Positions 16,757 through 25,209 of a stretch of 64,000 nucleotides of DNA are shown here, one piece after another. The DNA comes from Candidatus Rubrimentiphilum sp. (GTDB lineage: Bacteria > Vulcanimicrobiota > Vulcanimicrobiia > Vulcanimicrobiales > Vulcanimicrobiaceae), in contig DASTDE010000001.1 of NCBI GenBank assembly GCA_035710515.1, positions 744,001 to 808,000 on the forward strand, written 5' to 3'. The position numbers were made by a program, and so were the translations under genes. Within the stretch, counting starts at the first letter, position 1, and the number at the start of each line of letters is the position of its first letter. The notes under the pieces were generated by a model that saw only the letters and a list, made by a program, of their open reading frames with translations, ran no database searches and had not been told where the DNA came from.

Positions 16757-17957
16757 AAAGCTGCCGCGGCTCGTTGCGCTGCGCGGCGGGATCGGCAACG
16801 TTCCCGGCGTGCGGCTGGCGGGCGTGCATGCCGGCATCAAAAAACGCAAGCGCGATCTTGCGCTGATTGCATTTGACGCGCCGCAAGCTTGCGCGTCGGT
16901 GATTACGACCAACGAAGTGAAAGCTGCGCCGCTGCTCGTGACGCGTGACTCGCTGAAGACGCACGGGTCTGCGATGCGAGCGCTGGTCTGTAACTCCGGC
17001 TGCGCCAATGCCTGCACCGGCGCAAAAGGCGAACACGATGCAGTCGCTACTGCACGACAGGCTGCAGCGTTGCTGGGCGTTCCGAAGCAGAGTGTTGTCG
17101 TCTCCTCGACCGGCGTGATTGGAATACCACTACCGATCGACCGTATTTCGAAATCGTTGGAGCGAGCCGTTCACGACTTGGAAAGCGGCGGCGAAGCCGC
17201 CAACGATGCGGCTGAAGCGATTATGACGACCGACCGCGTGCCAAAACTGGCCGCGTACGCTTTTTACCAGGGAGAACGGCGTTACGTCGTGGGCGGCATC
17301 GCCAAAGGCTCCGGGATGATCTCTCCTAACATGGCGACGATGCTCGCCTTTATTGCGACCGACGCCCCGATGGCGCAGAAAGAGCTGCAAGCGCACCTGA
17401 CAGCCAGTGTCGATGGCAGTTTCAATATGATCTCGGTCGATGGCGACATGTCCACGAATGACGCCGTGTATGCGTTCGCGCCGGCCTCCGAGGATGCCGC
17501 TCCGGAGCATTTCGGCGCGGCCTTGCGCAAGGTGTGCGACGAACTCGCGTTGGCGATTGTTGCCGACGGCGAGGGCGCCACGAAAGCGCTGACGGTTCAC
17601 GTCTCCGGCGCGAAAAACGAAGAGCAAGCGCGCACGGTCGCGCGCGCGATCATCAACAGTAATCTGGTGAAGACGGCAATGTTCGGCGAAGATCCGAACT
17701 GGGGCCGCATCGTGTCGGCTGCGGGCGCCGCGCGCAGCGGGATCGACCCCGAGAAATGGGCGCTGTATCTGAACGATCTCTTATGGGTCGATCGCGGCGC
17801 CGTGGAAGTGCTTTCTGAAGCCGAAGCGCACCGCGAACTCGAGCACGCAAGCGTTACGGTGCGCCTCGATCTCGGCATCGGCTCCGCGGCCGCGACCGGC
17901 TGGGGCTGCGATCTCTCACGCGACTATGTGCGGATTAATGCTAGCTATAGGACGTAG
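16731..17957 (+). CDS. argJ: Bifunctional glutamate N-acetyltransferase / ornithine acetyltransferase
   Basis: ArgJ moves the acetyl group from acetylornithine to glutamate and so recycles it; bifunctional forms also use acetyl-CoA. The 408-residue precursor has the autocleavage site in GMISPNMATMLAFI, where the Thr after Ala becomes the N-terminal nucleophile of the beta chain. CNSGCANACTG and the ending WGCDLSRDYVRINASY are also typical. No argA is present, so ArgJ may supply acetylglutamate. The start is TTG. The gap to argD is only repeat DNA. Confidence 0.96.
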   Translation: MTLAQSPIEKLPRLVALRGGIGNVPGVRLAGVHAGIKKRKRDLALIAFDAPQACASVITTNEVKAAPLLVTRDSLKTHGSAMRALVCNSGCANACTGAKGEHDAVATARQAAALLGVPKQSVVVSSTGVIGIPLPIDRISKSLERAVHDLESGGEAANDAAEAIMTTDRVPKLAAYAFYQGERRYVVGGIAKGSGMISPNMATMLAFIATDAPMAQKELQAHLTASVDGSFNMISVDGDMSTNDAVYAFAPASEDAAPEHFGAALRKVCDELALAIVADGEGATKALTVHVSGAKNEEQARTVARAIINSNLVKTAMFGEDPNWGRIVSAAGAARSGIDPEKWALYLNDLLWVDRGAVEVLSEAEAHRELEHASVTVRLDLGIGSAAATGWGCDLSRDYVRINASYRT

Positions 17958-17960
17958 CAT

Positions 17961-18008
17961 GCGGGCCTCGACAGGCTCGGCCGTGGTTCGACAGGCTCAC
18001 CATGACAC
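17961..18008. repeat. Dispersed intergenic repeat, copy 5, carrying the argD start codon
   Basis: GCGGGCCTCGACAGGCTCGG and CCGTGGTTCGACAGGCTCAC are followed by CATGACAC. The ATG at 18002 within the last word is the argD start. No Shine-Dalgarno is seen. Confidence 0.85.
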
Positions 18009-19201
18009 AAAATAACCACCTGCTGCAAAATTACCGAAGCGCGCCGGTGACGATCGTGCGGGGCGAAGGGTGTTATCTGTACGATGACGCGGGGACACGT
18101 TACCTCGACATGATCGGCGGCATAGCGGTCTGCGCGCTCGGACACGCGCATCCCGGAATCGCCGATGCGATCGCAAAACAGGCGAGGACGCTCGTGCAGG
18201 CCAGCAATCTCTTCGGGCACGAGCCGTCGCGTACGCTTGCGAACGAACTTGCGGCGCGCTCGGGCTTCGACCGGATATTTTTCTGCAACTCGGGCGCCGA
18301 GGCGAACGAAGCCGCAATAAAACTCGCGCGTAAGTTCGCGTATAGAAACGGCGAGAAGAAGCGCCGGACGATTCTCTCCTGCACCGGCAGCTTCCACGGC
18401 CGCACGCTCGGCGCACTCGCCGCAACGGCAAATGAAAAATACCAAGAAGGCTTCGATCCGCTGCCGGGCGGGTTTCGCTACACGCCGTTTAACGACGTCG
18501 AAGCGCTGAAGACCGCCATTGACGATTCGGTGGCGGCATTTATCGTCGAGCCGGTTCAAGGTGAAAGCGGCGTGATTCCGGCCGCTCCCGAGTTCTTAAA
18601 AGCAGCCCGCGAGCTGTGCACGCAACACGGTGCGTTGCTCATCTTTGACGAGATTCAGTGCGGCATGGGCCGCGTCGGGCCGCTATTCGCCTTCCAGCAT
18701 TTCGGCGTAACGCCCGACGTCGTCACGATCGCCAAAGCGCTCGCCAACGGATTGCCGATTGGCGCGATGCTGCTCACCGAGCGTGTTGCGACCGGCCTTC
18801 AGCCCGGCGATCACGGTACGACATTCGGTGGATCGCCGGTCCCGTGTGCGGCAGGCCTTGCACACTTGCGTATTCGCGACGAAATCGGACTCGAGAAACA
18901 CGTCAAGAAGGCATCGGCCCACCTATTTGCGGCACTACGTGAAGTTGCGCGCGAGTTTCCCGAGATCTTCGGCGAACCGCGCGGCCTAGGCTTACTCGCG
19001 GGGTTGCCGGTAAAAGACCCGCACGACGCCGCGACGCTGGTGACGCACGCGCGCGAAAATGCGCACGTGCTTTTGAACAAAGCCGGCAACAACACGCTGC
19101 GTTTCGGCCCGCCGCTCATCGTCACCGAAGCGCAGCTCGACGAAGCCCTCGTCGCTTTGCGCGCGGCCGCGCGCTCGCTGGCTGTTGTCGTCGCAAGCTG
19201 A
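18002..19201 (+). CDS. argD: Acetylornithine aminotransferase
   Basis: ArgD is the PLP enzyme that makes acetylornithine from the semialdehyde. The 399-residue chain has the N-terminal VRGEGCYLYDDAGTRYLD, FCNSGAEANEAAIKLAR, SFHGRTLGAL, the LIFDEIQCGMGR Asp and the Schiff-base Lys in TIAKALANGLPIGAM. The start codon lies in the dispersed repeat. Its 3' end overlaps the next gene by 17 bases. Confidence 0.96.
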   Translation: MTQNNHLLQNYRSAPVTIVRGEGCYLYDDAGTRYLDMIGGIAVCALGHAHPGIADAIAKQARTLVQASNLFGHEPSRTLANELAARSGFDRIFFCNSGAEANEAAIKLARKFAYRNGEKKRRTILSCTGSFHGRTLGALAATANEKYQEGFDPLPGGFRYTPFNDVEALKTAIDDSVAAFIVEPVQGESGVIPAAPEFLKAARELCTQHGALLIFDEIQCGMGRVGPLFAFQHFGVTPDVVTIAKALANGLPIGAMLLTERVATGLQPGDHGTTFGGSPVPCAAGLAHLRIRDEIGLEKHVKKASAHLFAALREVAREFPEIFGEPRGLGLLAGLPVKDPHDAATLVTHARENAHVLLNKAGNNTLRFGPPLIVTEAQLDEALVALRAAARSLAVVVAS

Positions 19202-19964
19202 GAAAGCGGAGCAGCTCCGCGCCCTTCATCACGCCGAACAGCCGCTGGTTCTCGTAAACGTGTGGGATGTCGCAGGTGCGAAGATCCTCGAAGAGCTCGG
19301 TTTTCCGGCGGTGGCTACGGCGAGCGCCGCAATCGCGGCTTCGCTCGGCTACGACGATAATGAGGAGATAGGGCGCGGCCTGATGCTCGAAACCGTCGCG
19401 CGAATTGCAGAGGCGGTCGACGTCCCCGTTACGGCGGATCTCGAGGCGGGTTACGGCCCGACAGTTGAAGATGCTGTCGCAACCGCGCGTGGCGCAATCG
19501 AGGCGGGTGCCGTCGGATTGAACTTTGAGGATTCGGCGCATAAGGACACCGCGAATCTGTATGACGCCGACCTGCAAGCCGAACGTATTCGGGCGATTCG
19601 CGACGCAGGAAAACAAGCCGGCGTGCCGCTCGTCATCAATGCGCGCACCGACGTCTATTTCCGGACCGAACTGCCGGACGAGGAGAAATACCGCGAAAGT
19701 CTTCGGCGCGCAAAAATCTACGCGAAAGCCGGCGCCGACTGCATCTACATTCTCGGCGTGACGGATGAAGAAGCTATTGCGAACCTCGTGCGCAACATAC
19801 CGGCGCCGTTAAACATTCTCGCGCTGCCCGATGCGCCGCCGATCGCGCGGCTGGCGGAGCTCGGCGTCAAACGCATCAGCTATGGCCCGCGCCCGATGCG
19901 CCATGCCATGACCGCATTTCGCGAGGCGGCCCAGAACGTGCGCGACCAGGGGACGTTTCCTTAA
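19185..19964 (+). CDS. Isocitrate lyase / PEP mutase family protein
   Basis: This 259-residue TIM-barrel protein belongs to the ICL/PEPM superfamily. Visible are VNVWDVAGAKILEELGF, the substrate loop ASLGYDD, VTADLEAGYG with metal-binding Asp and Glu, GLNFEDS, and VINARTDVY. The hallmark KKCGH loop of true isocitrate lyase is absent. Members often carry oxaloacetate decarboxylase, 2-methylisocitrate lyase-like or phosphonate-related activity, and none can be picked here. The start is TTG 19185, inside argD, so it may be expressed with the arginine genes. Confidence 0.88.
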   Translation: MSSQAEKAEQLRALHHAEQPLVLVNVWDVAGAKILEELGFPAVATASAAIAASLGYDDNEEIGRGLMLETVARIAEAVDVPVTADLEAGYGPTVEDAVATARGAIEAGAVGLNFEDSAHKDTANLYDADLQAERIRAIRDAGKQAGVPLVINARTDVYFRTELPDEEKYRESLRRAKIYAKAGADCIYILGVTDEEAIANLVRNIPAPLNILALPDAPPIARLAELGVKRISYGPRPMRHAMTAFREAAQNVRDQGTFP

Positions 19965-20764
19965 GTCAGCGCCGCGTCGATGGCCAGCGGCTTCATGGTT
20001 CGCATGCGAATAATGAAATAGGCCGCACCAATCCAAAGAAGCAGCAGCGTGATCCACGAGATAAGGGTCGTGTTTATCGAAAGCGGGCCGATCACGGCCA
20101 TGCCGGACTGCACGATTTCGTGCGTTTGATCGATTGCCGAGTGCATGAGGCAGGCAAGCAGGATGCTCCCGTTCGTGTGCACGTAGAGCCACGCCATTGC
20201 AACTGAGATCGCAGTAACGCCAACGAGAAACAGCGGAAATGATTGCCCGTAGTTGCCGTTGCCTGGAAAGAGATAGAACGTCGGGAAGTGCCACAACGCC
20301 CACATCACGCCCAGCAGCACGCTGCCGCCCGCGTAACCCATTCTTGGGCCCAAACGCGGAAGGGCATAACCGCGCCAGCCGATCTCCTCGCCGGCCTGCA
20401 CGGGCAGCGAGACGATCGTCACCGCTACAAGTGCGTACCACGCAATGTGGCTGAATTGCGGCCAGTGGCCGGTTGCGAGCCGCTGCACAAGCGCTGCGAC
20501 AAGCCTAATCGCCAGCATGTAGCCGGCCGCGAAAACATACCATCGCGCGCCGACGCGCCATTGAAAGACGCGGTCGAAAAGCGCTTGCAAGCCTGTGGTG
20601 CCGCCGGCCTTTGCGGTAAGCAAAATCGCAACGAACGACGGCATGAATACGCCTAACAAAAAGATGCTGCCGCCAAACTGCGGTACGGCCAGGGCCACGG
20701 CGAAGCAGAGCCAGCTCGCGGCAAAGGTGTAGAAGAAGAATTTGAAGAGCGAGTCGCTAGTCAC
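19961..20764 (-). CDS. CPBP family intramembrane glutamic endopeptidase
   Basis: I start it at GTG 20764, overlapping the stop of the upstream lipoprotein gene; the 20845 reading is inside that gene. The roughly 267-residue protein has multiple membrane helices and the CAAX/CPBP motifs EEIGWRGYALPRL (motif 1), ALWHFPTF (motif 2) and a third His region (LMHSAIDQTH). These Abi-type proteases cut within membranes; in bacteria they are tied to bacteriocin immunity or peptide processing. The substrate is unknown. It is coupled to the oligopeptide-binding lipoprotein. Confidence 0.88.
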   Translation of the reverse strand: MTSDSLFKFFFYTFAASWLCFAVALAVPQFGGSIFLLGVFMPSFVAILLTAKAGGTTGLQALFDRVFQWRVGARWYVFAAGYMLAIRLVAALVQRLATGHWPQFSHIAWYALVAVTIVSLPVQAGEEIGWRGYALPRLGPRMGYAGGSVLLGVMWALWHFPTFYLFPGNGNYGQSFPLFLVGVTAISVAMAWLYVHTNGSILLACLMHSAIDQTHEIVQSGMAVIGPLSINTTLISWITLLLLWIGAAYFIIRMRTMKPLAIDAALT

Positions 20765-22418
20765 CTGAGAGACGCCACGAGCCGACGTTCCAGAAAACGC
20801 TGTCGGTAGAGCCGGTCTCGCCCTGAAGCCGCGAGGTGAACGCATCGATTTCCCGGCGCTGATAGATCAGAATTATCGGCAGCTCCTGGTACAGTAACCG
20901 CTGGAGCTGCGCGTAGATCGCTTTTCGTTTCGTGAGGTCGAATGTGCTCCGGCCCGCCAGGAGCAGCGCGTCGATGCGCGGATCGCAGATACGTGATTTG
21001 TTGTAGCCTTTCGGAGGCACGTTCGCGCAGGCGAATTGGTCGGTCGTATCCGGGTCGTCCCCGTTGACGAACGGATAGAGCGCGAGCTGAAATTTGCCGC
21101 CGTAAACGGGCCCGCCCTGGCTGACCGGAGCCACGAACTGCGTGATATTGTATTGTTTGAGCTCGACGCGCGCTCCAACCGCGCGCTCGTATTGCGTCAC
21201 CGAGTTTCCGATAAGCGCATCGCCGGGCGTCGCCGCTTGAATGACCATGGTGACTTCGAGCGGCACGCCGTTCTTGGATCGTACGCCGTTCGCGCCAACG
21301 CGCCATCCGGCCCTGTCCAGCAATGCGCGCGCATGCGCCGGATCGTATGGGATGTCGGGGTATGCGCGCTTGTCATAAGCCCATATGAACAGCCCGCGAC
21401 CCGCGTTGTCGCTGTTGAGCGCGCCGCGCGACGCCTTGGCTACCAAACTCGGCACGTCAATCGCCTGGGCCAGCGCGTGCCGTACGTTCGGGTCATTCGT
21501 CTGCGGCGATCGCGTATTGAAGATGATCGCGCCGACGGCGCTGACCGGCGTGCTCAGCACGTGATAACCGCTCAACCCCATGAGCAGCGGGTACTGAGCG
21601 TAATCTTGCGCGTTGAAATAACCTTGCACCTCATGCGTCTGCAAGAGGTTGACCGCCGTCTGCGCGTCGGGCACGAATCGCACGGTCAGATGCTCGATGC
21701 GCGGCTTGCCGCGGAAATAGTACGGATTCGCGTGCATCTCGACGCGATCGCCGTGCAGCCATTGGTCAACGACGTACGGACCCGAACCGACCGGCTTGGT
21801 GTTGAAATCGATGCGGTTAAAGTCGGGATACTTCGCCAGCACATGCTGCGGCAGAATTGGAAAGCCTTGCGGAGCCATGACGAGCGTCAGGAGCGGTGAA
21901 AACGGCTCTTTTAGATGAAGGACGAGTGTCGTGTCGTTCGGCGCGGTTGCCGAGGCGATCTTGTCGTAGCCATACCGCGACTGCACGAGGTTTGCCGGAT
22001 TGTTGATCGCGTTGATCGACCAGACGCAGTCGCGCGCCGTCAACGGTTGTCCGTCGGCGAAGCGTACGTTCTTGCGCAGGTGATACGTCACGGTCAGGCC
22101 GTCCGCGCTGATACCGCCGTTTGCGAGGCTTGGAACTTCCGTCGCAACGTCGGGCACGAGCTGTGCGTGGTCGTCGTATTTCACCAGGAATGAGAAGAGC
22201 AGTTCTCCCCACTCGGTTTGCGACTGGCCGTTTTCAAGTGAAGGATTCAGCGATCGCGGTTCGCGCTGCTGCGCGATGACGAGCGTCGATCGTCCGATGA
22301 CACTGCGCTGCTGCCCGGACTGAGCACACGCCACAAGCAGAAGACAAACAGTTGTCATGGTGAGCCCGGTTGTCATCCTGAGGTATCGAAGGACCCCGAG
22401 CCGCAGCGAGGGGCTCAT
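20757..22418 (-). CDS. Family 5 (peptide/nickel type) ABC transporter substrate-binding lipoprotein
   Basis: The 553-residue protein has a lipobox (LLVAC) and an SBP_bac_5 domain with PRSLNPSLE, VTYHLRKNVRFADGQPLTARDCVWS and NVRHALAQAID. Such proteins capture peptides or other cargo for ABC importers. No permease or ATPase is nearby, so it is an orphan. The start ATG 22418 forms ATGA with the tsaD stop. Codons 1-20 are read through a dispersed repeat, which provides the Arg residues of the signal peptide; later ATGs at about 22377 and 22359 give shorter forms. Confidence 0.9.
   Translation of the reverse strand: MSPSLRLGVLRYLRMTTGLTMTTVCLLLVACAQSGQQRSVIGRSTLVIAQQREPRSLNPSLENGQSQTEWGELLFSFLVKYDDHAQLVPDVATEVPSLANGGISADGLTVTYHLRKNVRFADGQPLTARDCVWSINAINNPANLVQSRYGYDKIASATAPNDTTLVLHLKEPFSPLLTLVMAPQGFPILPQHVLAKYPDFNRIDFNTKPVGSGPYVVDQWLHGDRVEMHANPYYFRGKPRIEHLTVRFVPDAQTAVNLLQTHEVQGYFNAQDYAQYPLLMGLSGYHVLSTPVSAVGAIIFNTRSPQTNDPNVRHALAQAIDVPSLVAKASRGALNSDNAGRGLFIWAYDKRAYPDIPYDPAHARALLDRAGWRVGANGVRSKNGVPLEVTMVIQAATPGDALIGNSVTQYERAVGARVELKQYNITQFVAPVSQGGPVYGGKFQLALYPFVNGDDPDTTDQFACANVPPKGYNKSRICDPRIDALLLAGRSTFDLTKRKAIYAQLQRLLYQELPIILIYQRREIDAFTSRLQGETGSTDSVFWNVGSWRLSGD
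22353..22418. repeat. Dispersed repeat, copy 6, translated as the N-terminus of the lipoprotein
   Basis: Reverse-complement reading has CTTCGATACCTCAGGATGAC and GGCTCACCATGAC, words shared with copies 2, 3, 5 and 7. The element overlaps the first 20 codons of the 20757-22418 gene, and at least three in-frame ATGs come from it. Confidence 0.75.
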
Positions 22419-23431
22419 GCAGTCACTCCCAATTCAAACGGCAAATTCGGATCTGCACTAAGGCTGAGCGGATCGACTCGCACGGCGTCGCCTTGATGGG
22501 CTGCCGCCGACGCGATCATCGCCGCATTATCGGTGCAATATTTGGGCGGCGGGATAAAGATCGGCACGTTCGCTTGTGTTCCCCACTCTTTTAGCGCACG
22601 CTGCAGCGCGGAATTCGCTGCGACGCCCCCCGAGAGTACGACACTCGTGTAGGGTCCGCGATCGAATGCGGTCTTAACCCTTTGCATAAGCATATCCACG
22701 ATCGCCGCCTGAAACGACGCCGCTACGTCCGCCTTCGAAGCTTTACCGCCGGCGTCCGATTCGATAAAGTACCGGACGGCGGTCTTTATTCCGGAAAATG
22801 ACATGTCGAGCGAATCCGGCTCGCCGCGGTGCCTCGGAAATTTTATCGCCGCCGGGTTGCCTTCGCGCGCCAGTCTGTCGATCTCCGGTCCACCTGGAAA
22901 CGGAAGGCCCAACAAGCGCGCGGTTTTGTCGAAGGCTTCCCCGGCCGCGTCGTCTTTGGTTCGCCCGATAACGTGCATGTGCGTAGGCCCTTCGACAGCC
23001 ACGAGTTGCGAGTGTCCACCCGAGACGAGCAGCGTGAGAAACGGATACTGCGGGCGGTCGTCGCGATCGAGAAATGCCGCGAAGATATGTCCGTGCAAGT
23101 GATTGACGCCGTACAACGGCTTGTGCAGTGAAAACGCCAGTGCTTTGGCCGACGCCACGCCGACGACCAGGCTGCCGATTAGGCCGGGTCCGCGCGTGAC
23201 GGCGATGCCGTCGAGGTCCTCGAGCCGCACGTTCGCGCGCGCAGCCGCATCCTCGATGGCAGCCGTTAGTAACGCGACATGCTGGCGGCTGGCGATCTCC
23301 GGCACGATTCCGCCGTACTTGGCGTGAAACTCATCTTGGTTGGTTGCCACGCTCGAGCGCACGCGCAACCCATCCTCCACTATAGCCGCCGAGGTATCGT
23401 CGCACGAGGTTTCGACTCCGAGGATGATCAC
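22415..23431 (-). CDS. tsaD: tRNA N6-adenosine threonylcarbamoyltransferase
   Basis: TsaD (Kae1/YgjD) places the threonylcarbamoyl group on A37 of ANN-decoding tRNAs, together with TsaB and TsaE. The 338-residue chain has GVETSCDDTSAAIV, the metal ligands in NHLHGH (His-x3-His), TLLVSGGHSQLV, DDAAGEAFDKTARLLGL and CTDNAAMIA. It is flanked by four-base overlaps with the amidohydrolase and the lipoprotein. TsaB/TsaE are not in the window. Confidence 0.97.
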   Translation of the reverse strand: MIILGVETSCDDTSAAIVEDGLRVRSSVATNQDEFHAKYGGIVPEIASRQHVALLTAAIEDAAARANVRLEDLDGIAVTRGPGLIGSLVVGVASAKALAFSLHKPLYGVNHLHGHIFAAFLDRDDRPQYPFLTLLVSGGHSQLVAVEGPTHMHVIGRTKDDAAGEAFDKTARLLGLPFPGGPEIDRLAREGNPAAIKFPRHRGEPDSLDMSFSGIKTAVRYFIESDAGGKASKADVAASFQAAIVDMLMQRVKTAFDRGPYTSVVLSGGVAANSALQRALKEWGTQANVPIFIPPPKYCTDNAAMIASAAAHQGDAVRVDPLSLSADPNLPFELGVTA

Positions 23432-25158
23432 CCGCAGCAGCGCCCGCGCGAGCGCCGCCCGCGTAGCGGCGCGAACGCGGCGCCGCGAGACGCTTCATAA
23501 ACGGGCTGCCCGGCAAAATACGTCGCGAGAATCTGGGTCTCCATGATTGCATCGGGTTCGATCGTCATCCAATCGCGATCCATCACTACGAAGTCGGCGT
23601 GCTTGCCCGGCGTGATCGAGCCGCTGCCGTGCTCCTGGAAATTGGCGAACGCCGCCCAGGTCGTCATGGATTTGAGCGCTTCGTCGCGGCTCATCCGCTG
23701 CGACGGATACCAGCCGCCGGGCGGTTGATTTGCCTCGTTTTGCCGCGTAATTGCGGCGTGAAATGTGCGCAGCGAATTGACCGCCTCGACCGGCGCGTCC
23801 GTTCCGTTCGGAATGATGACGCCGGTGTCGAGCAGCGAGCGCCACGCATACGCTCCTAGCACGCGTTGCGGACCGAGTCGCGCCTGCGCCCAGCCCATGT
23901 CGCTGATCTGGTGCGTGGTTTGCATCGACGGAAGAACGCCGAGCTGCTTAAAGCGCGGAATGTCTTGCGGACTCAGCACTTGAGCGTGCTCGATGCGCAT
24001 GCGGTGGCCGCGGCTCGGCACGTTGCGCAATGCCGCTTCATATGCGTCCAGGACGACGCGGTTCCCGCGATCGCCAATCGCATGGACACACGTTTGGAAC
24101 CCGGCGCGCAGCGCCAGCGTGGCGACGTCCTCGACGTGCATCTGCGTCGTTCGCAGCAGGCCCGTGTTGGAAGGATCGTCGTCGTAAGGTGCGAGCAGCG
24201 CCGCTCCGCGCGAACCTAGCGCGCCGTCCATAAAGAGTTTTATCGCGCGAATGGAGATGCGGCCGTCATACGCCCCTTGGATGATCCCATGATCGAGATG
24301 AGCCGCGATCAGTTCGGGATTGTCGGCGAGCATGACGTGGTTGCGCAGCGAAAACTTCCCGGCGTTCGCCACGCGGTCGTAGGCTTGCGCTTTTTGGTAC
24401 GTAACGCCCGGATCGCCGATCGCGATGACGCCCCAGCGATTTGCCTCTTGAATCGCGAGAACGGTCTGGCGTTCGATCTGCGCGTCACTTGCGGGCGGGA
24501 TCGCCTGGCCGATCAATCCCATCGCGTTGTCGATGAAGACGCCGGTCGGCGCGCCCGATGCATCACGCAAGATTCTTCCGCCGCTCGGATCCGCCGTTGA
24601 CGCGCTGATGCCGGCCAACTGCATCGCCTTCGCATTGGCGAGCAGGGCATGTCCGTCCACGCGATTCAGGACAACCGGACGATCCGGCAGCGCGGCGCTC
24701 AGCGCATCGTGAGTCGGAAATGCTTTACCGGGCCAAAGGTTCTGGTCCCATCCGTCGCCGATCACCCACGGGTCGGGAGAGCTGCGCGCGAAGGCGACGG
24801 TGCGCCGTACGATCTCTTCAAATGAAGCAACGTGAAAGAGGTCGACTTCGTGCAGCGCCGCACCGACGCCGACGAGATGCATGTGCGCATCGATGAGACC
24901 CGGCAACACCGTGGCGCTTCCGAGGTCGAGCATTTTCGTGTGCGCTCCGGCCAACGCGCGCGCACCGGCGAGCGAGCCGACGTACATGAACCGGCCGTTC
25001 GCAACCGCGAACGCCTTGGCGTTTGCGAAGTGCGGATCGACGGTGTGAATCGAGTGAGCCGTCACAATGAGATCCGCTTTTTGCGACGCCGCGAATACGG
25101 GCACTGCGGACGATCCGGCTAAAGCTGCGGTAGAAGCAAGAAACGTGCGGCGACGCAT
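23428..25158 (-). CDS. Exported YtcJ-type amidohydrolase (Amidohydro_3)
   Basis: The 576-residue enzyme begins with a signal peptide (MRRRTFLASTAALAGSSA), possibly Tat-type since it opens with three Arg. The barrel has metal motif LIDAHMHL, the KLFMDGALGSRGAAL segment with carboxylated-Lys-type chemistry, HAIGDRGNR, RIEHAQV and NGTDAPVE. Substrates of YtcJ-like proteins are mostly unknown amides or cyclic amides. It overlaps tsaD by four bases. Confidence 0.9.
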   Translation of the reverse strand: MRRRTFLASTAALAGSSAVPVFAASQKADLIVTAHSIHTVDPHFANAKAFAVANGRFMYVGSLAGARALAGAHTKMLDLGSATVLPGLIDAHMHLVGVGAALHEVDLFHVASFEEIVRRTVAFARSSPDPWVIGDGWDQNLWPGKAFPTHDALSAALPDRPVVLNRVDGHALLANAKAMQLAGISASTADPSGGRILRDASGAPTGVFIDNAMGLIGQAIPPASDAQIERQTVLAIQEANRWGVIAIGDPGVTYQKAQAYDRVANAGKFSLRNHVMLADNPELIAAHLDHGIIQGAYDGRISIRAIKLFMDGALGSRGAALLAPYDDDPSNTGLLRTTQMHVEDVATLALRAGFQTCVHAIGDRGNRVVLDAYEAALRNVPSRGHRMRIEHAQVLSPQDIPRFKQLGVLPSMQTTHQISDMGWAQARLGPQRVLGAYAWRSLLDTGVIIPNGTDAPVEAVNSLRTFHAAITRQNEANQPPGGWYPSQRMSRDEALKSMTTWAAFANFQEHGSGSITPGKHADFVVMDRDWMTIEPDAIMETQILATYFAGQPVYEASRGAAFAPLRGRRSRGRCCG

Positions 25159-25209
25159 GTTGCCCGAGTTCGCGCAGGGTAGGTCGAATCCTCACAGAAG
25201 GGCTTCCCG

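Noticed and set aside
20765-20845. Longer start of the CPBP protease gene
   Set aside because: The added codons lie in the lipoprotein gene; GTG 20764 overlaps the upstream stop and begins right before the first helix.
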